DNA from: Leptobrachium leishanense
Taxonomy: Eukaryota > Chordata > Amphibia > Anura > Megophryidae
Assembly: GCA_009667805.1 (NCBI GenBank)
Contig: CM019063.1
Location: 59,566,881-59,630,880 of the forward strand
Reading direction: 5' to 3'
DNA length: 64,000 nucleotides
This document shows, one piece after another, positions 34,795 to 46,318 of this stretch; within the stretch, counting starts at the first letter, position 1; the number at the start of each line of letters is the position of its first letter. The notes below the pieces were generated by a model that ran no database searches, was not told the origin of the DNA, and worked only from the letters and a program-made list of their open reading frames with translations. The position numbers and the translations under genes are program-made.

Positions 34795-36746
34795 TTAGGA
34801 GAGAACACTAAAGAGACATTTACATATCAGTTTACAGAGGAGGAGGTTCTACAGCAGCTGTCTAAAGTAAAGACAAATAAGTCAATGGGGCCTGATGGGA
34901 TCCCCCTAAATTATTAAAAGAGCTCAGTGATGTAATAGCAAAACCGTTAACAGATTTATTTAACCAATCCTTGTTAACGGGAGTCGTCCCAGAAGACTGG
35001 AAATTAGCAAATGTTGTGCCATTTACAAGAAGGGTAGTAGGGAGGAATCGGGGAACTATAGGCCAGTTAGTCTTACGTCAGTAGTGGGGAAATTAATGGA
35101 AACCATGTTAAAGGAAAGGATTGTTGAACATCTAAAAACACATAGATTACAGGATCAGAAACAACATGGGTTTACCTCAGGAGATCATGCCAAACTAATC
35201 TTATTGATTTTTTTGATTGGGTAACAAAAATAATAGACACAGGTGGGCAGTAGACATTGCTTATTTAGATTTCAGTAAGGCTTTTGATACTGTTCCGCAT
35301 AGAAGGCTTATCAATAAATTGCAATCTTTGAGTTTAGATTCCAATATTGTTGACTGGATTAGGCAGTGGCTGAGTGACAGACAACAGAGGGTTGTGGTAA
35401 ATGGAGTTTTATTCGGCACAAGGTCTTGTTACCAGTGGGGTACCTCAGGGGTCAGTACTTGGACCCATTCTCTTTAATATTTTTATTAGTGATATTGCAG
35501 AAGGTATTAATGGAAAAGTATGTCTTTTTGCTGATGACACAAAGATTTGCAACAGGGTTGACGTTCCTGGAGGGATCAGCCAAATGACAAATGATTTAGG
35601 TAAACTAAAAAAATGGTCGGAGTTGTGGCAATTGAGTTTTAATGTGGATAAGTGCAAGATAATGCACCTGGGACGTAAAAACCCAAGGGCTGAATATAGA
35701 ATATTTGATGCAGTCCTAACCTCAACATCTGAGGAAAGGGATTTAGGGGTCATTATTTCAGAGGATCTAAGGGTAAGTAGTCAATGTAATAGAGCAGCAG
35801 GAAATGCTAGCAGAATGCTTGGTTGTGTAGGGAGAGGTATTAGCAGTAGGAAAAGGGAAGTGCTCATGCCACTGTACAGAGCACTGGTGAGACCTCACTT
35901 GGAGTACTGTGTGCAGTACTGGAGACCGTATCTCCAGAAGGATATAGACATCTTAGAGAGAGTTCAGAGAAGGGCTACTAAAATGGTGTACGGCTTGAAG
36001 GAGAAAAGTTACCAGGAAAGGCTTAATGATCTTAACATGTACAGCTTGGAAAAAAGACGAGACAGAGGAGATATGATAGAAACATTTAAATACGTAAAGG
36101 GAATCCACAAGGTAGAGGAAGGGAGTATATTTAAAAGGAAACAAAATAGCAAAACAAGAGGACATAGTCTAAGGCTAGGGTCAGACTGAGGCAGTGCGAA
36201 CGCGCGTGCAGGCGCACTTAATCACGGCCGTGCTAGCAGCAGATGCCGGGCAATGACGGCCAATATACGAAGTACGGTCGCACAAAAGTCGGCTGCGCAA
36301 CGCAAGTGGAAAATGAACGCATTTTTTCGAGAACGTTAAACCACTAGTACTGACGTACAGAGTGCGCTGCGTCCGCTAGCGGCGTGTGTGCGTGAATTGG
36401 AGACATCAGACGCTGCTAATGTCCGGCCAACATAACGTCCAGATGCAAGAAGTGTTTTATTGATGATCCGTACAAAATCACGGATGAAACTGCGCATAGT
36501 ATGACCGCTATTGCGTATTCCGTGAAAAAAATACGTCCATTCTTCGAACGCACATTTTCACGGACAACGTGAAAAATGCGTTAGTCTGACCCTAGCCTTA
36601 GATTAGAGGGGCAAAGGTTTAAAAGTAACATCAGGAAGCATTATTTTACTGAGAGGGTGGTGGATACATGGAACAGTCTTCCAGTAGAAGTGGTAGAGGC
36701 CAAAACAGTAATTGAATTTAAGCAAGCATGGGATAGGCATAAGGCT
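34795..36746 (+). pseudogene. CR1 reverse transcriptase
   Basis: Motifs in order: NKSMGPDGIP (34875 region), FNQSLLTGVVPEDWKLANVV, a frame break near 35025, GKLMETMLKERIVEHL, a second break near 35180, then YLDFSKAFDTVPHRRL (catalytic Asp). A third break near 35440 is followed by [15 protein letters not shown] and the catalytic CLFADDTKI, LGVIISEDL, RPHLEYCVQYWRPYLQKD. The open block is 35401-36189. After the MITE the last 48 residues (RFKSNIRKHYFTERVVDTWN) continue to a stop at 36764. Endonuclease and ORF1 are missing by 5' truncation. Confidence 0.85.
36172..36598. mobile_element. MITE-B copy 1, perfect termini, TA flanks
   Basis: AGGCTAGGGTCAGACT at the left and its exact complement at the right, with TA at 36170-36171 and 36599-36600. 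GC-rich and CpG-rich interior without genes. It sits in the C-terminal part of the CR1 RT. A relative lies at 51743-52191. Confidence 0.85.
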
Positions 36747-36852
36747 ATCCTAAACAAAAGATAAATCCAGGTAAAGTATCCATGTAATTGGGCAGACTAG
36801 ATGGGCCGAAAGGTTCTTATCTGCCGACATTTTTCTATGTTTCTATGTTTCT

Positions 36853-39206
36853 ATATGAATCCACACACTGCGGGGAAGCGCCTCTCTGCAGTATAATTAA
36901 TGCAGCATATGAATCCACAACCTGCTGGGAAGTGCCTCTCTGCAGTATAATTAATGCAGCATATGAATCCACAAACTGATGGGAAGCACCTCTCTGCGGT
37001 ATAATTATTGCAGCATATGAACCCACCCACTTCGGGGCAGCGCCTCTCTGCAGTTTAATTAATGCAGCATATGAATCCACACACTGCTGGGAAGCACCTC
37101 TCTGCGGTATAATTAATGCAGCATATGAATCCACACACTACGGGGAAGCGCCTCTCTGCGGTATAATTAATGCAGCATATGAATCCACACACTGCTGGGA
37201 AGCGCCTCTCTACGGTATAATTAATGCAGCATATGAATCCACAAACTGATGGGAAGTGCCTCTCTGCAGTATAATTAATACAGCATATGAATCCACACAC
37301 TGCTGGGAAGCGCCTCTCTGCGGTATAATTAATGCAGCATATGAATCCACAACCTGCTGGGAAGTGCCTCTCTGCAGTATAATTAATGCAGCATATGAAT
37401 CCACAAACTGATGGGAAGCACCTCTCTGCGGTATAATTATTGCAGCATATGAACCCACCCACTTCGGGGCAGCACCTCTCTGCAGTATAATTAATGCAGC
37501 ATATGAATCCACACACTGCTGGGAAGCACCTCTCTGCGGTATAATTAATGCAGCATATGAATCCACACACTACGGGGAAGCGCCTCTCTGCAGTATAATT
37601 AATACAGCATATGAATCCACACACTGCGGGGAAGCGCCTCTCTGCAGTATAATTAATGCAGCATATGAATCCACAACCTGCTGGGAAGTGCCTCTCTGCA
37701 GTATAATTAATGCAGCATATGAATCCACAAACTGATGGAAGCACCTCTCTGCGGTATAATTATTGCAGCATATGAACCCACCCACTTCGGGCAGCGCCTC
37801 TCTGCAGTTTAATTAATGCAGCATATGAATCCACACACTGCTGGGAAGCACCTCTCTGCGGTATAATTAATGCAGCATATGAATCCACACACTACGGGGA
37901 AGCGCCTCTCTGCGGTATAATTAATGCAGCATATGAATCCACACACTGCTGGGAAGCGCCTCTCTACGGTATAATTAATGCAGCATATGAATCCACAAAC
38001 TGATGGGAAGTGCCTCTCTGCAGTATAATTAATGCAGCATATGAATCCACAAACTGATGGGAAGCACCTCTCTGCGGTATAATTATTGCAGCATATGAAC
38101 CCACCCACTTCGGGGCAGCACCTCTCTGCAGTATAATTAATGCAGCATATGAATCCACACACTGCTGGGAAGCACCTCTCTGCGGTATAATTAATGCAGC
38201 ATATGAATCCACACACTACGGGGAAGCGCCTCTCTGCAGTATAATTAATACAGCATATGAATCCACACACTGCTGGGAAGCGCCTCTCTGCGGTATAATT
38301 AATGCAGCATATGAATCCACAACCTGCTGGGAAGTGCCTCTCTGCAGTATAATTAATGCAGCATATGAATCCACAAACTGATGGGAAGCACCTCTCTGCG
38401 GTATAATTATTGCAGCATATGAACCCACCCACTTCGGGCAGCACCTCTCTGCAGTATAATTAATGCAGCATATGAATCCACACACTGCTGGGAAGCACCT
38501 CTCTGCGGTATAATTAATGCAGCATATGAATCCACACACTACGGGGAAGCGCCTCTCTGCAGTATAATTAATACAGCATATGAATCCACACACTGCGGGG
38601 CAGCACCTCTCTGCAGTATAATTAATGCAGCATATGAATCCACACACTGCGGGGCAGCACCTTTCTGCAGTATAATTAATGCAGCATATGAATCCACACA
38701 CTGCTGGGAAGCACCTCTCTGCGGTATAATTAATGCAGCATATGAATCCACACACACTGCGGGGCAGCACCTCTCTGCGGTATATAATGCAGCATATGAA
38801 TCCACACACTGCTGGGAAGCGCCTCTCTGCAGTATAATTAATACAGCATATGAATCCACACACTGCGGGGCAGCACCTCTCTGCAGTATAATTAATGCAG
38901 CATATGAATCCACACACTGCTGGGAAGCACCTTTCTGCAGTATAATTAATGCAGCATATGAATCCACACACTGCGGGGCAGCACCTCTCTGCAGTATAAT
39001 TAATACAGCATATGAATCCGCACACTGCGGGGCAGCACCTCTCTGCAGTATAATTAATGCAGCATATGAATCCGCACACTGCGGGGCAGCACTTCTCTGC
39101 AGTATAATTAATGCAGCATATGAACCCACACACTGCGGGACAGCAGTCACAGCACCTCTCTGCAGTATAATTAATGCAGCATATGAATCTGCACACTGCG
39201 GAGCAG
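36853..39206 (-). repeat. 54-bp tandem array, left arm
   Basis: About 43 units of GCAGCATATGAATCCACACA, then CTGCGGGGCAGCACCTCTCT, then GCAGTATAATTAAT. Variants differ mainly in the GCGGGGCAG / GCTGGGAAG segment and form higher-order blocks (for example 37240-37560 resembles 37990-38215). A single unit also lies at 34617-34684, left of the CR1. The unit of 18 codons gives long open frames on both strands that are not genes. Confidence 0.93.
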
Positions 39207-40587
39207 TAGGGATGAGCTGTTCGGTTCGGAGTTCGATTCGAACATCACCCGTTCATATGTTCGCGAACTTCGAACATTCCGAGTGTTTGCCGCATGTTCG
39301 CCCACAATGGACCACAATGCACTTTTCCACTGGCCTGAAGCTTGTAATTGGCTACAGCCTTGCACCTGACCACAGTTTAGGTGCAAGACAGGTGCAAGAC
39401 TATGTCAATCACGGCTCAGAGTCCTGATTGGGCAAATTTTGCCCAATCATTGGCTCACAGAGCTAAGTCCCGCAGCACACTATATAAGGCTTCACACAGC
39501 CTTCAGCACATGTTTTTTGAGAAGAGATTGTTAGTGTGTGTTCTCACTGCCAGTTTGCCACCAGCTACTGGGGGGGGGTCTCACTTCTACAAAATATCTG
39601 GGAATTGTTGTAATCTGTGTGTTCTCACTGCCACCAACTATTTTGGGGTCTCATTTCTACAAAATATCCGGGAATTGTTCTAATCTTTGTGTTCTCACTG
39701 CCACCAGCAATTGTGGGGGTCTCATTTCTACAAAATATCTGGGAATTGCTCTAATCTGACGCCTATATTACCAGATTTATATCATTTAAATTTTTTGGAC
39801 CGCAGGGTCCAACCCTGCACTCTTCCACAATACCACAAAAGGGTTACGGTGTGAAGGCACTTGCTGCCACTAAAGGCACAATATTTAGCTGCACTGACAC
39901 TGACGCCTATATTACCAGATTTATATCATTTTAATATTGGACCGCAGGGTCCAACCCTGCACTCTTCCACAATACCACAGAGGGGTTACGGTGTGACGGC
40001 ACTGTTGCCGACACTAAAGGCCCAATTTTAAAGCACTTAATGTTACTTTCATCCAAAGCCTGCATAAGTTTCACCATAATTTAGGCAAAAAATCACTAAA
40101 CTTGTTCTGCATGGCCTAAAATGTCTTTTCATACAGGCTGCCGCCCCAAGCAGTTGTTTATGAATTGATTAAAGGAAAACCGTTTATCGTCATTTGAAAT
40201 GTCATTTTTTGGCTTTTACATGTTTCTATACATCCTACAAATCCACCACTTCACGGGCAGGTTATGGGGACCTCCTAGGCACGGTATTTGAAGGAATTTT
40301 TCGTTTTTATTTTTAACCCTTATTTCATGGAAAAATCACTGTTCCTTTAAAAACTTTTTTTAAAAAACTTTTTGTCCTTGTTTCCGGTCTCCCAGGGCAC
40401 TACCCGGACCCCCATACACCTTTAATGGCAAATATCTTGCATATATGCCCTCTTGCAGGGCACTCTAAAAATCAAACTTTTGAGTCCCATTGACTTGCAT
40501 TGTGTTCGGTTCGTGTACGAACTCGAACTTTTGAAATTGTTCGGGTTCGAATGCGAACCGAACATGGGGGTGTTCGGCTCATCCCTA
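39207..40587 (+). mobile_element. hAT family 1, copy 2 (short deletion derivative)
   Basis: TAGGGATGAGC...GCTCATCCCTA with 8-bp flanks CGGAGCAG and TGGGGCAG, both one step from the array sequence CGGGGCAG, so a genuine duplication. It keeps the 5' subterminal region (to about 39757) and the last part of the 3' region, joined across the whole transposase. 1381 bp. Confidence 0.9.
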
Positions 40588-40766
40588 TGGGGCAGCACCT
40601 CTCTGCAGTATAATTAATGCAGCATATGAATCCGCACACTGCGGGGCAGCACCTCTCTGCAGATCGATTCGGTGATTCGGATCAATTCATTTTTCGGATC
40701 AGTTAGTTTTTCATTTTTTTATGAGTTATAATTAATGCAGCATATGAATCCACACACTGTTGGGAA
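40588..40766 (-). repeat. End of left arm, with a foreign 68-bp piece
   Basis: About two and a half 54-bp units in left-arm orientation, interrupted at 40666-40733 by GATTCGGTGATTCGGATCAA and TTATGAGTTAT, a fragment of the element's outer flank. Confidence 0.85.
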
Positions 40767-40767
40767 G

Positions 40768-41570
40768 TTCCCAGCAGTGTGTGAATTCATATGCTGCATT
40801 AATTATACTGCAGAGGCGCTTCCCAGCAGTGTGTGGATTCATATGCTGCATTAATTATACTGCAGAGAGGCGCTTCCCAGCAGTGTGTGGATTCATATGC
40901 TGCATTAATTATACCGCAGAGAGGCACTTCCCAGCAGTGTGTGGATTCATATGCTGCATTAATTATACTGCAGAGAGGCGCTTCCCAGCAGTGCGTGGAT
41001 TCATATGCTGCATTAATTATACTGCAGAGAGGCGCTTCCCAGCAGTATGTGGATTCATATGCTGCATTAATTATACCGCAGAGAGGCGCTTCCCAGCAGT
41101 GTGTGGATTCATATGCTGCATTAATTATACTGCAGAGAGGCGCTTCCCCGCAGTGTGCGGATTCATATACTGCATTAATTATACCGCAGAGAGGCGCTTC
41201 CCCGCAGTGTGCGGATTCATATACTGCATTAATTATACCACAGAGAGATGCTTCCCAGCAGTGTGTGGATTCATATGCTGCATTAATTATACCGCAGAGA
41301 GGCGCTTCCCAGCAGTATGTGGATTCATATGCTGCATTAATTATACTGCAGAGAGGCGCTTCCCAGCAGTATGTGGATTCATATGCTGCATTAATTATAC
41401 CGCAGAGAGGCGCTTCCCAGCAGTGTGCGGATTCATATGCTGCATTAATTATACCACAGAGAGATGCTTCCCAGCAGGGTGTGGATTCATATGCTGCATT
41501 AATTATACTGCAGAGAGGTGCTGCCCCACAGTGTGCGGATTCATATGCTGCATTAATTATACCGCAGAGA
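40768..41570 (+). repeat. 54-bp tandem array, right arm, first part
   Basis: Fifteen units in the orientation opposite to the left arm, starting exactly at the inversion point (GTTCCCAGCAGTGTGTG). It ends at the hAT target site CGCAGAGA. Confidence 0.93.
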
Positions 41571-42986
41571 CAGGGCCGGCCCGACCATGGTGCAGGGTGG
41601 AGCACCCGTGCCAGGCGTCAAATTTGGTCGGGTGGCATATTTTGTCCCCCTGTTGCCGCTGCAGCACTCTTTATTTTTTTATCTGCCGCACTATCTTTTT
41701 TTTTTATCTGCGCCGGCGGTGGCATCATTTGTTCGCCGGTGCAGACCAGAGCAGTGCAGACAAGTGACCTCCCACCGACCCGCCCACACACGTGATGCAG
41801 CCGATTGCCGAAGGATTAAGACGCGGCTGGCACGTGGGTGGGCGGATCCTCCACAGGTTGCGGCCAGCAGTGGAGATCGCTGGAGCGAGGTCTCCTCCCG
41901 AGTCCCGCCGGCCGCCAGCACCACTTTCAGCCAGGTCCGGACTGGAGGGATCCCGGCAGTCTGTTTTTTTTATTGTAACAAAAAAAAGCGTTCAGCATAG
42001 TGCAGGGAGGGGAGGGGGCGCCGCGCTGAGAGGGGGGTTGTATGGCGCGTGTCTCAGCGCAGATTCAAGCAACCAGGCAGCCTGCAAGACACTATGTGTG
42101 TGCCCATGTTGTGTCCCTCAGTGTGTGCTTGTGTTGTGTCCCTCAGTGTGTGCCCGTGTTGTGTCCCTCAGTGTGTGCCCGTGTTGTGTCCCTCAGTGTG
42201 TGCCCCTGTTACGTGTCCCTCAGTGTGCGGACCCCTGTTATGTGTCCCTCAGCGTGTGTGTCCGTGTTATGCGTCCCTCACTGTGTGTCCGTGTTATGCG
42301 TCGCTCAGTGTGTGTCAGTGTTATGCGTCCATCAGTGTGTGTTCCCGTGTTCCACGGGCATGCACACTGAGGGACACATAACAGGGGCGCACACACTGAG
42401 TGATGCATAACACGGGAACACACTGAGAAACGCATAACACGGGAACACACACACTGAGGGATGCATAACACGGGAACACACTGAGGGACGCATAACACGG
42501 GAACACACTGAGGGACGCATAACACGGGAACACACACACCGAGGGACGCATAACACGGGAACACACACTGAGGGACGCATAACACTGGAACACACACACT
42601 GAGGGATGCATAACAGGGGCGTACACACTGAGGGACCATAACAGGGGCCGCACACTGAGAGACGCATAACACGGGAACACACACACTGAGGGACGCATAA
42701 CACGGGAACACACACACTGAGGGACGCATGACACAGGAATACACACACTGAGGGACGCATAACACGGGAACACACACACTGAGGGACACATAACACGGGC
42801 GCACACACTGAGGGACACATAACACATACACACGCGTAATAATTTACAACGCTAAAATACAGTTTTCCAGAGTTTTGTTGCTGTGGCCTCTGTGACACAC
42901 TCATACACACCAGCACCGCATTTTTTTGGGGGGGGGCAGCAATTCATCCTTTGCTCCAGGCAGCACAATGGCTTGGGCCGGCCCTG
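41571..42986. mobile_element. hAT-type MITE with perfect 8-bp duplication
   Basis: CAGGGCCGGCCC...GGGCCGGCCCTG, flanked by CGCAGAGA at 41563-41570 and 42987-42994. The left 0.5 kb is GC-rich; the centre is an inverted minisatellite. The frames of 137-197 codons inside have no domain. 1416 bp. Confidence 0.9.
42100..42835. repeat. Inverted minisatellite (~24-29-bp units)
   Basis: 42100-42350 repeats GTCCCTCAGTGTGTGCCCGT; 42360-42835 repeats the complement, ACACACTGAGGGACGCATAA followed by CACGGGA. The turn is at CGTGTTCCACGGGCATG near 42350. Cys-Val-rich translated frames are artefacts. Confidence 0.88.
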
Positions 42987-44650
42987 CGCAGAGAGGTGCT
43001 GCCCGGCAGTGTGTGGATTCATATGCTGCATTAATTATACTGCAGAGAGGTGCTTCCCCGCAGTGTGTGGATTCATATGCTGCATTAATTATACTGCAGA
43101 GAGGCACTTCCCCGCAGTGTGTGGATTCATATGCTGCATTAATTATACCGCAGAGAGGCGCTTTCCAGCAGTGTGTGGATTCATATGCTGCATTAATTAT
43201 ACCGCAGAGAGGCGCTTCCCAGCAGTGTGTGGATTCATATGCTGCATTAATTATACCACAGAGAGGCGCTTCCCAGCAGTGTGTGGATTCATATGCTGCA
43301 TTAATTATACTACAGAGAGGCGCTTCTCAGCAGTGTGTGGATTCATATGCTGCATTAATTATACTGCAAAGAGGTGCTTCCCAGCAATGTGTGGATTCAT
43401 ATGCTGCATTAATTATACCGCAGAGAGGCGCTTCCCAGCAATGTGCGGATTCATATGCTGCATTTAATTATACCGCAGAGAGGCGCTTCCCAGCAGTGTG
43501 TGGATTCATATGCTGCATTAATTATACCGCAGAGAGGTGCTTCCCAGCAGTGTGTGGATTCATATGCTGCATTAATTATACTGCAGAGAGGTGCTTCCCA
43601 GCAGTGTGTGGATTCATACGCTGCATTAATTATACCGCAGAGAGGTGCTTCCCAGCAGTGTGTGGATTCACATGCTGCATTAATAATTATACCGCAGAGA
43701 GGCGCTTCCCCGTAGTGTGTGGATTCATATGCTGCATTACTTATACTGCAGAGAGGCGCTTCCCAGCAGTGTGTGGATTCATATGCTGCATTAAGTATAC
43801 TGCAGAGAGGCGCTTCCCAGCAGTGTGCAGATTCATATGCTGCATTAATTATACCGCAGAGAGGCGCTTCCCCGCAGTGTGTGGATTCATATGCTGCAAT
43901 ATTTATACCACAGAGAGGCGCTTCCCCGCAGTGTGTGGATTCATATGCTGCATTAATTATACTGCAGAGAGGCGCTTTCCCGCAATGTGCGGATTCATAT
44001 GCTGCATTAATTATACTGCAGAGAGGTGCTTCCCAGCAGTGTGTGGATTCATATGCTGCATTAATTATACTGCAGAGAGGCGCTTTCCCGCAATGTGCGG
44101 ATTCATATGCTGCATTAATTATACTGCAGAGAGGTGCTTCCCCGCAGTGTGTGGATTCATATGCTGCAATATTTATACCACAGAGAGGCGCTTCCCCGCA
44201 GTGTGTGGATTCATATGCTGCATTAATTATACTGCAGAGAGGCGCTTCCCAGCAGTGTGTGGATTCATATGCTGCATTAATTATACTGCAGAGGGTGCTT
44301 CCCAGCAGTGTGCGGATTCATATGCTGCATTAATTATACTGCAGAGAGGCGCTTTCCCGCAATGTGCGGATTCATATGCTGCATTAATTATACTGCAGAG
44401 AGGTGCTTCCCAGCAGTGTGTGGATTCATATGCTGCATTAATTATACTGCAGAGAGGCGCTTCCCAGCAGTGTGTGGATTCATATGCTGCATTAATTATA
44501 CTGCAGAGAGGTGCTTCCCGGCAGTGTGTGGATTCATATGCTGCATTAATTATACTGCAGAGAGGTGCTTCCCAGCAGTGTGTGGATTCATATGCTGCAT
44601 TAATTATACTGCAGAGGCGCTTCCCAGTAGTGTATGGATTCATATACCGC
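42987..44650 (+). repeat. 54-bp tandem array, right arm, second part
   Basis: About 31 further units (GTGTGTGGATTCATATGCTG, CATTAATTATACTGCAGAGA, GGCGCTTCCCAGCA). The longest artefactual open frame of the window (586 codons, from 42926) runs through it. Confidence 0.93.
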
Positions 44651-44984
44651 CTTGAAACCTACCAGTTAAAAAGCCTTATTTCTTAAAACAAAAGTTAGAA
44701 AACCTAAAATTTCACCCAAAAATGCCTAAAAAATCCTAAAACAATAAATAAGTAAAGAAACTTTCATTTTATTGGCAGTAATATACTTCCTATTCTTAAA
44801 TAAGCAATAAAAAAACAAATAACTCATAAAAGATGAAAAACCAACTGATCTGAATCACCTGAATCGATCCGAATCGCAAATCGATCCGAATCGATCTGAA
44901 TCACTGAATCGATCCGAACCAAAACGAAAGAAAAACTGTCCGAAATGACCCTACTTTGTGATACCTCACTTGTCGAGATGCTAA

Positions 44985-45060
44985 AAATAGATTGCGCTCC
45001 CCATGTCAAAGATAGGAGGCGCGTAAGTACAGTGAGCTCGTGCAAGCTGTGAGCGCAAAA
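44985..45060 (-). repeat. Repeat family D fragment
   Basis: ATTGCGCTCCCCATGTCAAA...GTACAGTGAGCTCGTGCAAG resembles the reverse complement of 51385-51465 (TGTACTTTGCGCTCCCTATA). Source unknown. Confidence 0.4.
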
Positions 45061-45167
45061 CTTTTTCACCTGACTACAACAGCAAGATCAGAATATCGAT
45101 GCCACACGTTAAACTCACTTATTCTAATGCTAACGATTACATATCGAGATGATACATTATCAACAAC

Positions 45168-45365
45168 TATGGACCAGCTGGGTGGAGTAGAGGTAACATC
45201 ACTGCTCTGTAACCGTGGAGACACAGATTCGATCCCGGCCAGAGCACCTCTCCAGTTAGTGTTTTTGGGCAAGGCACCTAACGGTACATACTCGCCACCC
45301 AGGACATACTTGAAAATGAGAGAAATCTCAATGTATCCTTCCTGGTAAAATCCTTTCTCAAAAAA
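45168..45365 (+). mobile_element. tRNA-derived SINE
   Basis: The head has an A-box-like GCTGGGTGGAGTAGAGG and a B-box-like AGATTCGATCCCGG, together an internal RNA polymerase III promoter. The body follows (TTGGGCAAGGCACCTAACGG), then the tail GGTAAAATCCTTTCTC plus an A run. It does not code for protein; it needs a LINE to move. Confidence 0.75.
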
Positions 45366-46318
45366 ACATGGAATAGAGCCCTAAAATTGGTAGATTGCCC
45401 CTCCTGAAACTGGTGCCTAGATCCGTCCTTTCCTTCCATACATATTATGTTATAGAATCTCATTCTCTGTGTCTTATCCCTCTCCTCCTACACTTTCATT
45501 TCATTCTTTTCTTCTCTCTTGCTGCTTCTTTCCCTCGAGCATTTTTCATAACAGAACTATATGAAGTCTTTGTAAAGCAGGATACACATTTCTTTTTTTG
45601 TTCGGAGCTGAAAGAAAGAACCACGTCGGAGACTGTATCATATCAAAATCACCGAGAAGCCACATGGAACCCACGGGAATGAGAGTTCTCTGGACTGTAA
45701 CAAAAGTGCTAATGTGAAACGTAGAAATGGGAAGATTTTTGCAATTTAACGTAAAAGCATATTTAAAGCATTGTAAAGAAAATGTATTTACATCTAAAAT
45801 GGATATGTTGCGCTTTTCTTTTTTTTCCCTAAAATGACATTTTCTATCTTTTATTTACTCTTTAGGTTATCAACATGCTCGTAAGCACTGTACAACAGGA
45901 TGATGATAAAAAGAATTGTTGATAAACCTGCAAATGTAATGAAGGTATAAGTGGCAGGAGCAAAATAAAGCTCTCTATACTCAGCTCAATATAATGTCAC
46001 CTATTTTATTTTCGCGTAATGGGAAATCCATATTTATTGTTTGGTCCACAAGACCCGGATTGGGCAATTTTTGCTAATGATTCTTTTTTTTTGTACTCCT
46101 AGATCAATGGCGCGATGGATGTGATGTCCCTGTTGTGTTCTATATTGTTCGGTAACAGCATTTAAAGTGCACACACCTTAAGTTCTGTATTATTCTGATA
46201 CGCTAGACTTCTGTTTGAGTTCCGCGTCTGAAAGAAATAGAATATCGATCAGAAAACAAGGGCCCAACCTGAGTCCTATGCTACTAGCAGGAGTTAACAC
46301 CGAGTGAAGAGTGAGATT
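45366..46318. other. Unassigned sequence
   Basis: No domain recognised; short frames only (45395-45682). May be true unique host DNA. Confidence 0.4.

Larger units (their letters stand above)
34685..36852 (+). mobile_element. CR1-clade LINE, 5'-truncated
   Basis: Interrupts the 54-bp array: GCAGCATAT before it and ATATGAATCC after it (ATAT at 34681-34684 and 36853-36856). It ends in the CR1-type octamer tail (TTTCTATG)n. It carries the RT gene, itself split by a 427-bp MITE. Confidence 0.88.
34246..44970. mobile_element. Giant foldback element with inverted 54-bp repeat arms
   Basis: The outer left (34369-34616) and outer right (44650-44930) flanks are inverted copies: GAATCGGATCAGTTGG, TTGCTTATTTAAGAATGGGA and GGTGAAATTTTAAGTTTTCT at the left have mirror images at the right. 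Inside lie two arrays of one 54-bp unit in opposite orientation meeting at 40767. Net arm lengths, after removing the CR1 and two hAT insertions, are about 2.6 and 2.5 kb. The left end TAGAGATATACAATTAG resembles other hAT-like ends in the window; the matching right end is not visible and may be truncated. No transposase inside. Confidence 0.7.

Noticed and set aside
42049..42916. Cys/Val-rich frames of 110-197 codons
   Set aside because: Translations of the inverted minisatellite in the hAT-type MITE.
36853..44650. CRISPR-like repeat array
   Set aside because: Units are contiguous tandem repeats without unique spacers, in a eukaryotic transposon-rich context.
42926..44686. 586-codon open frame (and 335, 326, 320, 268, 229 and 211-codon frames elsewhere in the 54-bp arrays)
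   Set aside because: They exist only because the 54-bp unit is a multiple of three and lacks stops in several frames on both strands. No start context, domain or codon preference supports translation.
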